This document shows positions 1 through 8,440 of a stretch of DNA of 64,000 nt, in pieces (positions within the stretch are counted from its first letter, which is position 1; each line of letters begins with the position of its first letter). The notes beneath the pieces were generated by a model, which saw only the letters and a program-made list of their open reading frames with translations, had not been told where the DNA came from and ran no database searches. The stretch lies in the NCBI GenBank assembly GCA_964577115.1, contig CAZNXJ010000008.1:1-64000 (forward strand), given 5' to 3'. This DNA comes from CAZNXJ01 sp964577115. GTDB lineage: Bacteria > Planctomycetota > Planctomycetia > Pirellulales > Pirellulaceae. Made by a program: the position numbers and the translations under genes.

Positions 1-332
1 TTGGCGCCCCGCGCGCCCGCCTTCCGGGCGCCTTCACGACTCCCCGGCGTGTCAGTGTCGCTCTGTTCAACTGTACGGCGAAATCCTTACCCGGGGTGGG
101 CGTGACTACGGCACCACACGCGGGTCCGATGCGCCCTTGCCGCCTCCGCCGCACCCCTCAGCCTTCCTCCTTTCCCCCTGCCACCTTCTCTTCCTCCGCC
201 CTCCGCTCGCCACGAGCCACGACTCGGCGCCATAATGACCAGGATGCGCCCTGGGGCCAATGGCTGCGATGGCCCTGCTCACGTTGAACGGCAAGCGCCC
301 CTCACACGACTCTTAGCGAACCCCAAGCCTCG
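1..332. other. Gene-free stretch upstream of the HlyD-family gene
   Basis: I see no convincing gene here. One frame stays open from base 2 to about 235, but its translation is proline-rich and low-complexity, with no start or family resemblance. About 145-215 is a strongly pyrimidine-rich tract on the plus strand, and no clear promoter or Shine-Dalgarno site could be picked out. The stretch may carry the promoter of the adaptor gene that starts at 333. Confidence 0.5.
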
Positions 333-1595
333 ATGCGCACCTGGATCAAGCTTATCGGCCTGTTAGTTCTCGGACTGGCCGGCTACCTGACGTATCGACC
401 GCTGGCGACGTACTGGCATCAACGCAACGTGCCCCAGTTTCGCACGGCCGAGGTGGTTCGCGGGGACATCACGTATTCGGTCAACGCAACGGGCGTCATC
501 AATCCGGTCCGCTCGGTCCACGTTGGCTCGTTCGTCTCCGGCCCCATCGAAGGGCTGTTCAAGGACTTCAATGATCGCGTGAAAAAGGACGAATTGCTCG
601 CCAAGATCGATCCGCGGATCTATGCGGCGGCCGTCGCGCGCGATGAAGCGCAGCTCGTCACACAGCAGGCGGAAGTCGAGCGTGTCGAAGCGTTGCTCCA
701 GCAGGCTCGCAACAACGAAGCCCGGGCCAAGGCGCTGCGTGCCGAGAACAAGGATTTCATTTCGGACACCGAGATGGATCAGGTCGTGTTCAATCGCAAG
801 TCGCTCGAAGCACAGCTCGCCGTTGCCAAATCGATGGTCAAGCAGGCCGAAGCAAATTTGAAGAACTCGCGAGCAAACCTCGATTACACCGAAATCCGCT
901 CACCGGTCGATGGCGTCATCATCGACCGTAAAATCGATCCCGGACAGACGCTGGCCGCCACCTTCCAGACGCCCGAACTGTTCATCGTGGCGCCCGACAT
1001 GGAAGCGGAAATGCACATCCACGCCTCCGTGGACGAGGCCGATATCGGGCTGATCCGGCAGGCTCAGCAGCAAGGCCGGTCCGTGGAATTTACCGTCGAT
1101 GCCTATCCCGGCGATTTATTCCATGGCACGGTTCACCAGATCCGCCTGAGCTCGACCAAAACGCAAAACGTCGTGACTTACCCGGTCGTCGTCTCGACAC
1201 CGAATCCCGATCTCAAGCTGCTGCCCGGCATGACGGCTAATCTTTCGTTCGAAATTGAACACCGTCGCGACGTCGTCAAAATCCCCAACGCCGCTTTGCG
1301 GTTTTATCCCGATCTCGAGATGGTTCATCCGGACGATCGGGATCTTTTGGAAGGAGCACGCGGACGCAGCAGCGACGCCCGAGAAACAATGCCGGACCAG
1401 ACGCAATCTGCCCAGGAAAAAGTTGAAGCGGCCAGGAACCGCAATCGCCGCCACGTGTGGGTTCAGCAGGGTGATAAGCTGCGCGCCATTGAGGTCGTGA
1501 CGGGGCTCAGCGATCATCGCTACAGCGAATTGATTTCCGGAGACATCCAGGTCGGCCAAAAGTTGGTCGTCGGCGTGAAGGGCCGTGGGGAATGA
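333..1595 (+). CDS. HlyD/MacA-family periplasmic adaptor protein of an efflux pump
   Basis: A 420-residue membrane-fusion protein, which bridges an inner-membrane transporter and an outer-membrane channel. Residues 7-24 form an N-terminal membrane anchor. The two halves of a lipoyl-like domain fall near 65-95 and 187-212 and flank a long charged helical hairpin (about 96-180), followed by beta-barrel and membrane-proximal domains. The phrase 'RSPVDGVI' at about 189-196 is typical of MacA/HlyD proteins. An unusual hydrophilic Arg/Gln-rich insertion lies at about 340-375. The gene faces the TolC-like gene on the other strand, with 61 bases between the stops. Its family and the nearby MacB-type ATPase suggest one MacAB-TolC-like export machine, but no FtsX-type permease is visible. 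No strong ribosome-binding site precedes the ATG. Confidence 0.88.
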   Translation: MRTWIKLIGLLVLGLAGYLTYRPLATYWHQRNVPQFRTAEVVRGDITYSVNATGVINPVRSVHVGSFVSGPIEGLFKDFNDRVKKDELLAKIDPRIYAAAVARDEAQLVTQQAEVERVEALLQQARNNEARAKALRAENKDFISDTEMDQVVFNRKSLEAQLAVAKSMVKQAEANLKNSRANLDYTEIRSPVDGVIIDRKIDPGQTLAATFQTPELFIVAPDMEAEMHIHASVDEADIGLIRQAQQQGRSVEFTVDAYPGDLFHGTVHQIRLSSTKTQNVVTYPVVVSTPNPDLKLLPGMTANLSFEIEHRRDVVKIPNAALRFYPDLEMVHPDDRDLLEGARGRSSDARETMPDQTQSAQEKVEAARNRNRRHVWVQQGDKLRAIEVVTGLSDHRYSELISGDIQVGQKLVVGVKGRGE

Positions 1596-1656
1596 GCGGC
1601 GTCGTCAGGGCGTGTACGGTAGCTAGCTCGTTGCGCGCAGTAACCAACGCCACCGC

Positions 1657-3507
1657 TTAATCGATCGGCTCGGGTAACCGCCGCCGAAGCTGCTCGGGGC
1701 GCAGATCGAAAAACTCCTCGGCCGGCTGATCGCCCTCCGGATAACGCTGCTGTGGCGCCGTTGGCGCAAGCGCCGACGGATAGCTCACCGGCGCGTGCAA
1801 GCGGCCAAGCGGTCCCAGGGAGCCAAATCGCTCCTCGACAAAGCGAATACCGTGCGTTTCAAGGATCGTTCCCGTATCGCGTTCGAGGCCTGCGAGGGCC
1901 GAGTTGTAACGAGCCAGCGCCTGCGCTTCGGCCGACACACTATTGCCCCAGTCAGTGATGGCCTGAAGGACACTGAGGAATATCGTTAGCTCTTCACGAA
2001 AACGAGCCTGCTGCTGCTGGAGGTTCAGGAGCGCCGCCTCGCGCGCTTCTCGAAACGCGAGATATTGCTCGTAATACTGATCGAGCTCGCGCAGGCGCGC
2101 AGCAATTTGATGAGCGGCCTGGTGAACACCCTGTTCCAAGTTCGCTCGATCGCGCGCGATGAGCAGTTCCGTTTGCCGTAATGCGGCGCGTTCTCGGCGC
2201 AATCCGAGTGGCACGGAGAAGTTCACGCCAAGCGTCCATCCAGTGAATGCTCCGGGCTGGGATTCCATTGTCGTCCCGATGGGCATCTCGCCTTCAAGTC
2301 CGTTCCAGCGGTAAACGCCGGTCGCGTCGAGCTGTGGGCGAGCGTTATTGTTGGCTTGCAGCAATAACTGCTGATCGGCTTCGAGGATCAATTTGAGCTC
2401 GATGATGTCCGGACGCTGCTGTTCGGCCATCTCGAGGAGTGCTTGCCAGTTCGGATCAATGCGCTGGTCCGTGGGCGTGCTGACGGGAATCATTTTGGCC
2501 GGCGCCGAAGGGGGCACGCCCAACGCGTTGCGCAGCGCGGCTTCCTGGTTCAGCACGGCCGAACGTGCGGCGACCAGATTCGCTCGAAAGTTGGCCAGCG
2601 CCGAGCGGGCCTGGGCTTCGTCGGCCAGCGTCCCGCGACCAAACCGCCGATTCGCACTCGCCAGCCGAAACGCTTCTTCGGCCTGCGCTACTTGCTGTTC
2701 GCGTGCCCAGAGCTCGACCCGAGCCGCCACCAAATTCCAGTAGCCTTCAATAACGCTGCGGACCAACTCCTGCATCGCGTCCTTGAATTGGAAAAAGGAT
2801 CGTTCCGTATCGATCCGCGCGATGACGAGCGGTGCCAGATTGGCCGCTCGACCGGCACCTTGCAGCAGCGGCTGCGTGTACTGGAGGTCCACGGTCGAGC
2901 GGTTTTCGGGATTGAGAGGAAAGACGCCGGGCTGGTTGCGTGTCGAATCGGCATTCACATTAAACGACATGGTGCCGCCAAAGACGTTGGTCTTCGCAAT
3001 CCCCACCGAGGTGCTCGCAATGTCCGTTCGGCCCCCGACGATGGCCGAACCCGCCGTGGGATCGAGCGGGTCGATGAATACGGCACCGGGAATTTCAGAA
3101 CGTATCTGTTGATGACTAACCTGGAGTCGCGGGTCGAACCGCGCGTTCTGCTGGTCGATATTGGTGTTCTGAATCGCCGGATCGTAGATCGTTACGCCGG
3201 TGGATGCCGCCGTGACGCCGGCCAGGACGCGGACGACTTCCGTGTTCTCCAGGGCCACGCGCAGCGCTTCGTCAAGCGACAGGTAATGGGGCGGTGCGTC
3301 GGGCGGCTGGGGACGGGAAATCGTGGGGGGCGGCGGAAGGTCGGGCAGCGGTAGGGGACGATGAGCGTGAGGCGAGCGGACCTCGATGGATCGCTGTTCC
3401 GGAAAGACAAACGGCGCAAAGTTTGGCGCCTGGGCCATTGCAAGGGATTGCATGGTCCAGCACGCGGCCAGTACGAGAACGACGGATCTGCAACCTTTGC
3501 GGATCAT
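1657..3507 (-). CDS. TolC-family outer-membrane efflux protein
   Basis: A 616-residue outer-membrane channel subunit of the TolC family. Residues 1-25 are a signal peptide ending in an Ala-rich cleavage region (AMAQA). A Pro/His-rich linker follows at about 47-77. The rest is the usual two repeats of coiled-coil helices, with OEP-like phrases such as 'YTQPLLQGAG' and 'LGVNFSVPLGLRRERA'. The family forms trimeric tunnels across the outer membrane for type I secretion or efflux. It is longer than E. coli TolC (about 490 residues) because of the linker and a Pro/Glu-rich tail. It is the last gene of a minus-strand run after the ZIP transporter and ABC ATPase, with 65 bases to the ATPase stop. 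Its adaptor is probably the convergent HlyD-family gene. Confidence 0.9.
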   Translation of the reverse strand: MIRKGCRSVVLVLAACWTMQSLAMAQAPNFAPFVFPEQRSIEVRSPHAHRPLPLPDLPPPPTISRPQPPDAPPHYLSLDEALRVALENTEVVRVLAGVTAASTGVTIYDPAIQNTNIDQQNARFDPRLQVSHQQIRSEIPGAVFIDPLDPTAGSAIVGGRTDIASTSVGIAKTNVFGGTMSFNVNADSTRNQPGVFPLNPENRSTVDLQYTQPLLQGAGRAANLAPLVIARIDTERSFFQFKDAMQELVRSVIEGYWNLVAARVELWAREQQVAQAEEAFRLASANRRFGRGTLADEAQARSALANFRANLVAARSAVLNQEAALRNALGVPPSAPAKMIPVSTPTDQRIDPNWQALLEMAEQQRPDIIELKLILEADQQLLLQANNNARPQLDATGVYRWNGLEGEMPIGTTMESQPGAFTGWTLGVNFSVPLGLRRERAALRQTELLIARDRANLEQGVHQAAHQIAARLRELDQYYEQYLAFREAREAALLNLQQQQARFREELTIFLSVLQAITDWGNSVSAEAQALARYNSALAGLERDTGTILETHGIRFVEERFGSLGPLGRLHAPVSYPSALAPTAPQQRYPEGDQPAEEFFDLRPEQLRRRLPEPID

Positions 3508-3572
3508 GATGCAAGCGACTTCGGCCTGCCATGACCAGCCGATCGAGCAATTCTCGTCTAAGCCCTACATAT

Positions 3573-4313
3573 TCAGCCGTTCGCCAACAGTGAGTCTGCC
3601 GAATGGAGCGCCTGTATGGCCTGGCGAAAGTCGACCGTGTCCGCCACGATCTGCCCGTCACGCAGCACGATCGTGCGCCGGGCATGACTGGCGACGGCCT
3701 GATCGTGCGTCACCAGAATAACCGTGATGTTCTGGGACGCATTGAGCTCCCGAAAAAGTTCGATCACCTCGCGGCTAGTGCGCGTATCGAGGTTTCCCGT
3801 CGGCTCGTCGCCCATCAGGATCGAGGGCCGATTGATGAGCGCTCGGGCGATCGCAACGCGCTGCTGCTGGCCTCCGGACAGCTGGCCGGGGTGGTGATCC
3901 AGTCGGTTGCCGAGCCCAACGCGTTCGAGCATCTCGCGAGCTCGCTGGCGGCGTTCACGGGGCGAAACGCCGCGGGTGTACAGCAGCGGCAGCTCGACGT
4001 TTTCCAAGGCCGACGTGCGGACGAGCAGGTTGAAGTTCTGGAAGACGAAGCCGATGTGCCGGTTGCGAATCCGAGCCCGCTCGTCGCGGGACATCGTCGA
4101 AACTTCTTCACCCGCTAGCCGGTAACTGCCGCTCGTCGGCCGATCGAGGCAGCCGAGCGTGTTCATGAGCGTCGACTTGCCGGATCCCGAGGGCCCGATC
4201 AGCGACACAAACTCGCCGCTCTCGATCGTGAACGAGGCATCGCAGAGCGCACGGACGGTTACTTCACCCAGTTCGTACGTTTTCGAGACCCGATCCAACT
4301 CGATCAGTGCCAC
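3573..4313 (-). CDS. ABC transporter ATP-binding protein, MacB/LolD type
   Basis: A 246-residue stand-alone nucleotide-binding subunit. All catalytic motifs are intact: Walker A GPSGSGKS at 40-47, signature LSGGQ at 145-149, Walker B 'ILMGDE' at 165-170 with the glutamate, and switch His at 203. The spacing and the phrase 'MGDEPTGNLDT' place it in the LolD/MacB/FtsE branch, which pairs with FtsX-like permeases for lipoprotein release or peptide and drug efflux. Its start overlaps the end of the upstream ZIP gene by 10 bases, which suggests translational coupling. The TolC-like gene follows. What is odd is that no FtsX/MacB permease lies on either side within the window, so the membrane partner must be encoded elsewhere. 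Confidence 0.93.
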   Translation of the reverse strand: MALIELDRVSKTYELGEVTVRALCDASFTIESGEFVSLIGPSGSGKSTLMNTLGCLDRPTSGSYRLAGEEVSTMSRDERARIRNRHIGFVFQNFNLLVRTSALENVELPLLYTRGVSPRERRQRAREMLERVGLGNRLDHHPGQLSGGQQQRVAIARALINRPSILMGDEPTGNLDTRTSREVIELFRELNASQNITVILVTHDQAVASHARRTIVLRDGQIVADTVDFRQAIQALHSADSLLANG

Positions 4314-5299
4314 GGCGCATCAGAACTCCGCTCGGGCGCTGGCGCGAACTCGACCGCCTGGCTCGCGGCGGCCGGGGGCGAGTGCACGTGCGCAGGTTCG
4401 ATGAACGTGATCAGGTATGCAACCAGGCTTCCAACAAGGAAGGCCGCGCTCAGCATCATACGGTCATGCGTATGAAACTGCACTTCGGGCAGCAGATCAG
4501 AAAGAGCAATGCAAAGGAACACGCCCGCCGAAAACCCGAGTGCCGCCCCCAGGATTCCGTTTTGTTCGAGCACCAGGCGATCCAGACCGAGCATAAAGGC
4601 GATGGCCCCCAACGGGCACATCAGCGAAAACACACAGATTACGATGGCGGTCGCCTGCTTCGACCAACCGGCGGCGTTCATGACGGTACCGATGGACATA
4701 GCGTCGAGCGGCTTGTGTAACACGATCGCGCAAAACGTTCCAACTCCGGCTAGGCCGATGTGCTGATGTCCCGCCTCGACGGCGACGCTGGCGGCGAGCG
4801 CAATGCCGTCGATCAGCGTATGAATGCCCAAGCCTATGGCCAAACCGCACCAGCCAAAGCGGCTGCGTTCGCGCGGCGCGGCAGCCGCCGAGTCCCGGTG
4901 TTCGGGATGGTCGTGGCCATGGGCATGCGGCAACCCGTGGCCGCATTCATGCGTCGCATCCTCCTCGGGCACGTGCGGGTGGACGTGGAACATGCGGATG
5001 AGCAAAAACATCGCGACGATGCCGAGCAGCGCAGCGATGGCCGTCTGGTCGATGTTTCGTGTGGCACCGAACGAATGCGGCAGCAAATGGAGAACGGCCA
5101 CACCGAGCATCAGGCCGCCGATGAGGCTCATAGCAACCTGCATGCGCGTATGGGTGAGGCGCATCAGCGACGGCAACGTGCCGCCAGCGACGGAGGCGGC
5201 GAAAACAAGGCCGCTATAGACGAGGATCTGCGCTGTCAGCACGGGATGGTTCGAGCGAGGTAACCCCGCCTTGTGAGGGCCAGCTTTGCGAAGGAACAC
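4304..5299 (-). CDS. ZIP-family divalent metal transporter
   Basis: A 331-residue polytopic membrane protein of the ZIP (SLC39/ZupT-like) family, which moves zinc, iron or manganese into the cytoplasm. It has about eight membrane segments. A His-rich loop at 105-134 is typical of ZIP proteins between segments 3 and 4. The transport-site motifs are visible: 'HTLIDG' with H160 and D164, and 'HKPLDA' with H195 and D199. The first 20 residues are hydrophilic, and the true start may lie slightly downstream of the one chosen. It is the first gene of the minus-strand run and overlaps the next gene (ABC ATPase) by 10 bases. That links metal uptake to an export module, an uncommon pairing. Confidence 0.9.
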   Translation of the reverse strand: MFLRKAGPHKAGLPRSNHPVLTAQILVYSGLVFAASVAGGTLPSLMRLTHTRMQVAMSLIGGLMLGVAVLHLLPHSFGATRNIDQTAIAALLGIVAMFLLIRMFHVHPHVPEEDATHECGHGLPHAHGHDHPEHRDSAAAAPRERSRFGWCGLAIGLGIHTLIDGIALAASVAVEAGHQHIGLAGVGTFCAIVLHKPLDAMSIGTVMNAAGWSKQATAIVICVFSLMCPLGAIAFMLGLDRLVLEQNGILGAALGFSAGVFLCIALSDLLPEVQFHTHDRMMLSAAFLVGSLVAYLITFIEPAHVHSPPAAASQAVEFAPAPERSSDAPWH

Positions 5300-5803
5300 G
5301 AGCGCCCGACAAAGGCCTCCGTCCGCTTGGAATGCGCCGCCCCACTATCCACTTCGCGTTCGCAATCATCGAGACACGGGGGGAACGAGCCGGCGATCGG
5401 CGCAGCGTGCATTGTGACGTACTTCAGCGCGAAACGTAAAGGTGCCTTTCGTGGCTTTGCCCTCGAAAGAGCCTTTGGCGAGCAGAAAGGAGTTGAGTGC
5501 GAGGTTCAAGGCTTGGAAATCAGGGAGTTGATAGGCCTCCTGCTTCGGGAACCCGGTACTAGTGCGCTGCCCACATGGCCCTGGGGGGTGGGCCTCCTTG
5601 CGTAAGCGGCAGTACCGTTCTACAACACATGAGGCGGACCCGCGCGGTCGCGTCGCTGGCCAGCCGCACCGGTGCGGCGGCCGAAACGCCGGGCCGCTCG
5701 AAGGGCTCCGTTTCGACCGCTGTCCACAAACCGTCGCGCCACGGTTTCTTGCAATTTCAACGGCTCTGAAGCGCGTTTCAGACGTTTTTGAGAAAGGTAC
5801 GCA
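5300..5803. other. Intergenic region between the ZIP transporter and peroxiredoxin
   Basis: No gene is supported in these 504 bases. Open frames exist on both strands but show no family resemblance, and the longest runs antisense through the peroxiredoxin. The region separates two divergently transcribed genes and so should carry both promoters. A small inverted repeat (TCTGAA at 5765-5770, TTCAGA at 5777-5782) lies 22 bases before the peroxiredoxin start. It could be an operator or a weak hairpin, but this is only a guess. Confidence 0.4.
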
Positions 5804-6403
5804 ATGGCAGTACTCGTGCAGAAGCAGGCCCCGGACTTCGAGGCACAAGCCGTCATGCCGGACGGCTCGTTTAAGCAGGTCAAGCTGTCCGATTATCGCG
5901 GACGCTACGTCGTGCTGTTCTTCTATCCCCTCGACTTTACCTTCGTCTGCCCCACGGAAATCATCGCGTTTTCGGATCGGGCCAAGGAATTCGAGCAGCG
6001 GAACGTCCAGGTGCTGGGCGCTTCGGTCGACAGCCACTACTCGCACTTCGCCTGGCGCAATACGCCGCGCGATCAAGGCGGCATCGGCCAGATCGACTAC
6101 CCGCTCATCGCGGACATCAACAAGAAGATCAGCAGCGACTACGGTGTGCTGCTCGACGGCGGCGTCGCGCTGCGTGGTCTGTTCCTGATCGACAAGGAAG
6201 GCGTCGTCCGCCACCAGGTCGTCAACGACCTGCCGCTCGGCCGGAGCGTCGACGAGGTGCTGCGAATGGTCGATGCGCTTCAGTTCTTCGAGAAGAACGG
6301 CGAAGTGTGCCCGGCCAACTGGAAAGCGGGGGCACGGACGATTAAACCGGGCGTGCAAGAGAGCAAAGAGTTTTTCCAGGCCGAATACGCTGCGCAGAAG
6401 TAG
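5804..6403 (+). CDS. Typical 2-Cys peroxiredoxin (AhpC/TSA family)
   Basis: A 199-residue thiol peroxidase that reduces hydrogen peroxide and organic peroxides in the cytoplasm. The peroxidatic cysteine is C49 in 'FTFVCPTE' and the resolving cysteine is C169 in 'EVCPAN'. A GGIG-type loop near residues 92-95 and a C-terminal tail with aromatic residues resemble the GGLG and YF motifs of peroxidation-sensitive Prx1-class enzymes. The length is normal for the family. The ATG at 5804 is preceded by AGAAAGG at a usable distance. It is a single-gene unit ending in a strong hairpin terminator at 6444-6478. No dedicated reductase gene (AhpF or thioredoxin reductase) is adjacent, so electrons probably come from thioredoxin encoded elsewhere. 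Confidence 0.95.
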   Translation: MAVLVQKQAPDFEAQAVMPDGSFKQVKLSDYRGRYVVLFFYPLDFTFVCPTEIIAFSDRAKEFEQRNVQVLGASVDSHYSHFAWRNTPRDQGGIGQIDYPLIADINKKISSDYGVLLDGGVALRGLFLIDKEGVVRHQVVNDLPLGRSVDEVLRMVDALQFFEKNGEVCPANWKAGARTIKPGVQESKEFFQAEYAAQK

Positions 6404-6443
6404 CCTCTTTTCGCCCTACATCCAGTGGCGAACAAGAACAACG

Positions 6444-6478
6444 AGCGGTGCCCCAACCGGGCACCGCTTTTATTGTTT
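6444..6478 (+). terminator. Rho-independent terminator of the peroxiredoxin gene
   Basis: A perfect 10-bp stem, AGCGGTGCCC (6444-6453) with GGGCACCGCT (6459-6468), closes a 5-base loop. A T-rich run (TTTATTGTTTT) follows directly. It lies 40 bases after the peroxiredoxin stop and before the convergent REC-HATPase-FHA gene. Confidence 0.9.
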
Positions 6479-6526
6479 TCGCGGCTTTCTGCCACGTGCG
6501 ACGCTCGCCGCGTCCCCGCCGAACCA

Positions 6527-7813
6527 TCAGAACGGATCGGGAGGCGGAGTGGGACCGACGGCTCCGAGTTCGCCGGGATCGTAGTCAATTTCAAGCTGGT
6601 GCTTGGCGACACTGAGCACGTCGCCGGGGTTCAAGCGGCGGCGCTGCGCGGGTTGGCCGTTGACTCGGATCCCGTTCTTCGTGTGCAAATCCTTCACGTA
6701 CCACCAACCGCTGTAGAGAAACAGTTGGCAGTGGTGAGCGGAGACGTCCGGGTGCGGGATCCGGACGTCGCAGCTGCGATCGCGGCCGACTACGATGCGC
6801 CGCGAGCCAAGCGGAAACGTTTCGTTGGTTTCCAACCAGGTCAGACGCCCGAAAACGCGGAGGTGCGTCGCGGCCATCGTCGCCGTTCCACGCGCCGCTG
6901 CTCCGTCGGTTTGCGGTGCCAGAGCGCGTATCAGCGGGGGCCGAGCCGGACGACGGGGAACACGCTTGGTCAGAATCACCTCGTTTCCCCTCGCATTGAA
7001 CGCGACGTCGTCCATGAAGGCCTGCATGAGGACGAGCCCGCGGGCTGAGCCCGCGGTAAGCGCCCCCTCGGCTAACCGCCGTCGCGCTTCCGCGACGTCA
7101 AACCCCGGTCCTTCGTCGCGGACGAGCAGACGAACTTCCTCGGGATCAATCGATGCGATGACCAGCACGCGCCGTTCGTCGAACGGCCTCATCCGGCCAG
7201 GTGTACCTGGCGGCGGCAGCGGCAGTGCGCCGGGGACTTCGAGATTGCCGCGAAACATCGCATTATGTAGCGCTTGCTCGAGAGCCACCCCCACCCGCAA
7301 CCGCTCGCCCTGCGGCATTTCGCAGATGCTCTGAATCATCTGCTGGAGCAAATCGCAGAGTGGCGGAATCAGTTCCGGGTCGTTATCCAGTTCAAACTCG
7401 AACTCGCTGCGCGTGGCACAATCGAGCAGCCGTTCGTAACTTCCCTGATCGAGGCTGATCGTGAGCAGTTCGCCCACCGTATCCAGCAGCAGTTCGCGAA
7501 TCTGCGACTTCGGTACGTAGCTCGTCGCGCCGGCTCGCAGTGCGGCGACGGCGGTTTGTTCGCTGCCATGGGCCGTCATGAGCACGATGGGAACTCGCAG
7601 GTTCCGCATCTGGATGTCACGGACAAGCGAAAGCCCGTCAATCTCGGGCATCTCCAGATCGGTGACGACGATGTCGGGCCGATCGTGTTGTAGGAACTCG
7701 AGCGCCTCGCGCCCGTTCGCAACGCTGTGCACCTGGTACGATGCGGCCGTGAGTAGCTCGCCAATCGCCTGGCTTTGCACAGACGAGTCTTCCACCAGCA
7801 GAACGCGTGGCAT
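6527..7813 (-). CDS. Signalling fusion: receiver, anti-sigma-type HATPase and FHA domains
   Basis: A 428-residue cytoplasmic protein with three domains. Residues 1-120 are a CheY-like receiver, with acidic residues E8/D9, phospho-acceptor D52 in 'VVTDLEMP', and K102. Residues about 130-275 resemble a RsbW/SpoIIAB-type ATPase: an N-box 'EQALHNAMFRG', a G1-like 'VRDEGPGFD' and a G2-like 'GSARGLVLMQ'. No histidine phospho-acceptor domain precedes it. Residues about 320-410 are an FHA domain ('VVGRDRSCDVRI', 'SAHHCQL', 'TKNGIRVNG'), which binds phosphothreonine. The protein could link a two-component input to an anti-sigma-like output read by Ser/Thr kinases. Its FHA end closely resembles the stand-alone FHA protein at 11.6 kb. 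The gene is transcribed alone and converges with the peroxiredoxin. Confidence 0.85.
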   Translation of the reverse strand: MPRVLLVEDSSVQSQAIGELLTAASYQVHSVANGREALEFLQHDRPDIVVTDLEMPEIDGLSLVRDIQMRNLRVPIVLMTAHGSEQTAVAALRAGATSYVPKSQIRELLLDTVGELLTISLDQGSYERLLDCATRSEFEFELDNDPELIPPLCDLLQQMIQSICEMPQGERLRVGVALEQALHNAMFRGNLEVPGALPLPPPGTPGRMRPFDERRVLVIASIDPEEVRLLVRDEGPGFDVAEARRRLAEGALTAGSARGLVLMQAFMDDVAFNARGNEVILTKRVPRRPARPPLIRALAPQTDGAAARGTATMAATHLRVFGRLTWLETNETFPLGSRRIVVGRDRSCDVRIPHPDVSAHHCQLFLYSGWWYVKDLHTKNGIRVNGQPAQRRRLNPGDVLSVAKHQLEIDYDPGELGAVGPTPPPDPF

Positions 7814-8062
7814 GGATCCGCTCCCCGAAGTGAGCGAACGAGCGCTACGGCCGCTGAACGGGGCCGCAGTGTGAACGCCCCTAGGCGAGCATCATTCTGG
7901 CTCATCACACGGGGGAACGCAACTTTTTGGTGGTCTCTAGCACCCCAAATTTCCCATGGCGGCCGCCGGGAACTCTCGGCTGCTACGGCGGCGAGCGCAC
8001 GGTGGGCACCGCTCGAATCGCGAGACTTGCGCCCCGGACGAGTGGCCCACGAACGACGTTTC

Positions 8063-8272
8063 TCAGTAGGCGAGCTCGCGCGGAAGTTCGAGATCTTCGG
8101 CCGCGATGACCGGCGGCGTCCAAACATCGCGTTTTTCGACGGCCTCATAATTTTCGCCGTAACCCGCGCGGACCCGGTGCATTGTTTCGCTCCACCTGCG
8201 CCGTATTTTTGCACACAGGTAAGTAATCTCGGCCGGAGCTGGATCGCGTCGATTGCGTTTGCGACGTGTCAT
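8063..8272 (-). CDS. Small conserved-looking basic protein, unknown function
   Basis: A 69-residue protein that I do not assign to a named family. It starts with a basic run (TRRKRNRRDP) followed by 'EITYLCAKIRRRWSE', which looks like an amphipathic helix, and ends in an acidic tail. The chosen ATG has a good Shine-Dalgarno site, AAGAGG, about 9 bases upstream. A longer reading frame extends to 8413, but the added residues look non-coding and lack a ribosome-binding site. Short Arg-rich proteins of this shape are common in planctomycete genomes. The gene is divergent from the PLP decarboxylase and shares an upstream region with it. Confidence 0.6.
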   Translation of the reverse strand: MTRRKRNRRDPAPAEITYLCAKIRRRWSETMHRVRAGYGENYEAVEKRDVWTPPVIAAEDLELPRELAY

Positions 8273-8440
8273 AATTCGCACCTCTTTGCATGTTTGTGGG
8301 GCGAAAGCCTCGGAAGAAAGGAATCTCGGTAAGATGACGAACCTGTCCAGCAAACATGCTCGGCTCGGCACCAACGCAAGTGATGTGCCGTGACGTCTGC
8401 GGGCCCTTAACAAGGCTCCTTAACAAGGCGAGGATCGGTT

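Noticed and set aside
5366..6358. A 330-codon minus-strand frame over the peroxiredoxin
   Set aside because: It covers a clear 2-Cys peroxiredoxin on the plus strand and shows no protein family features.
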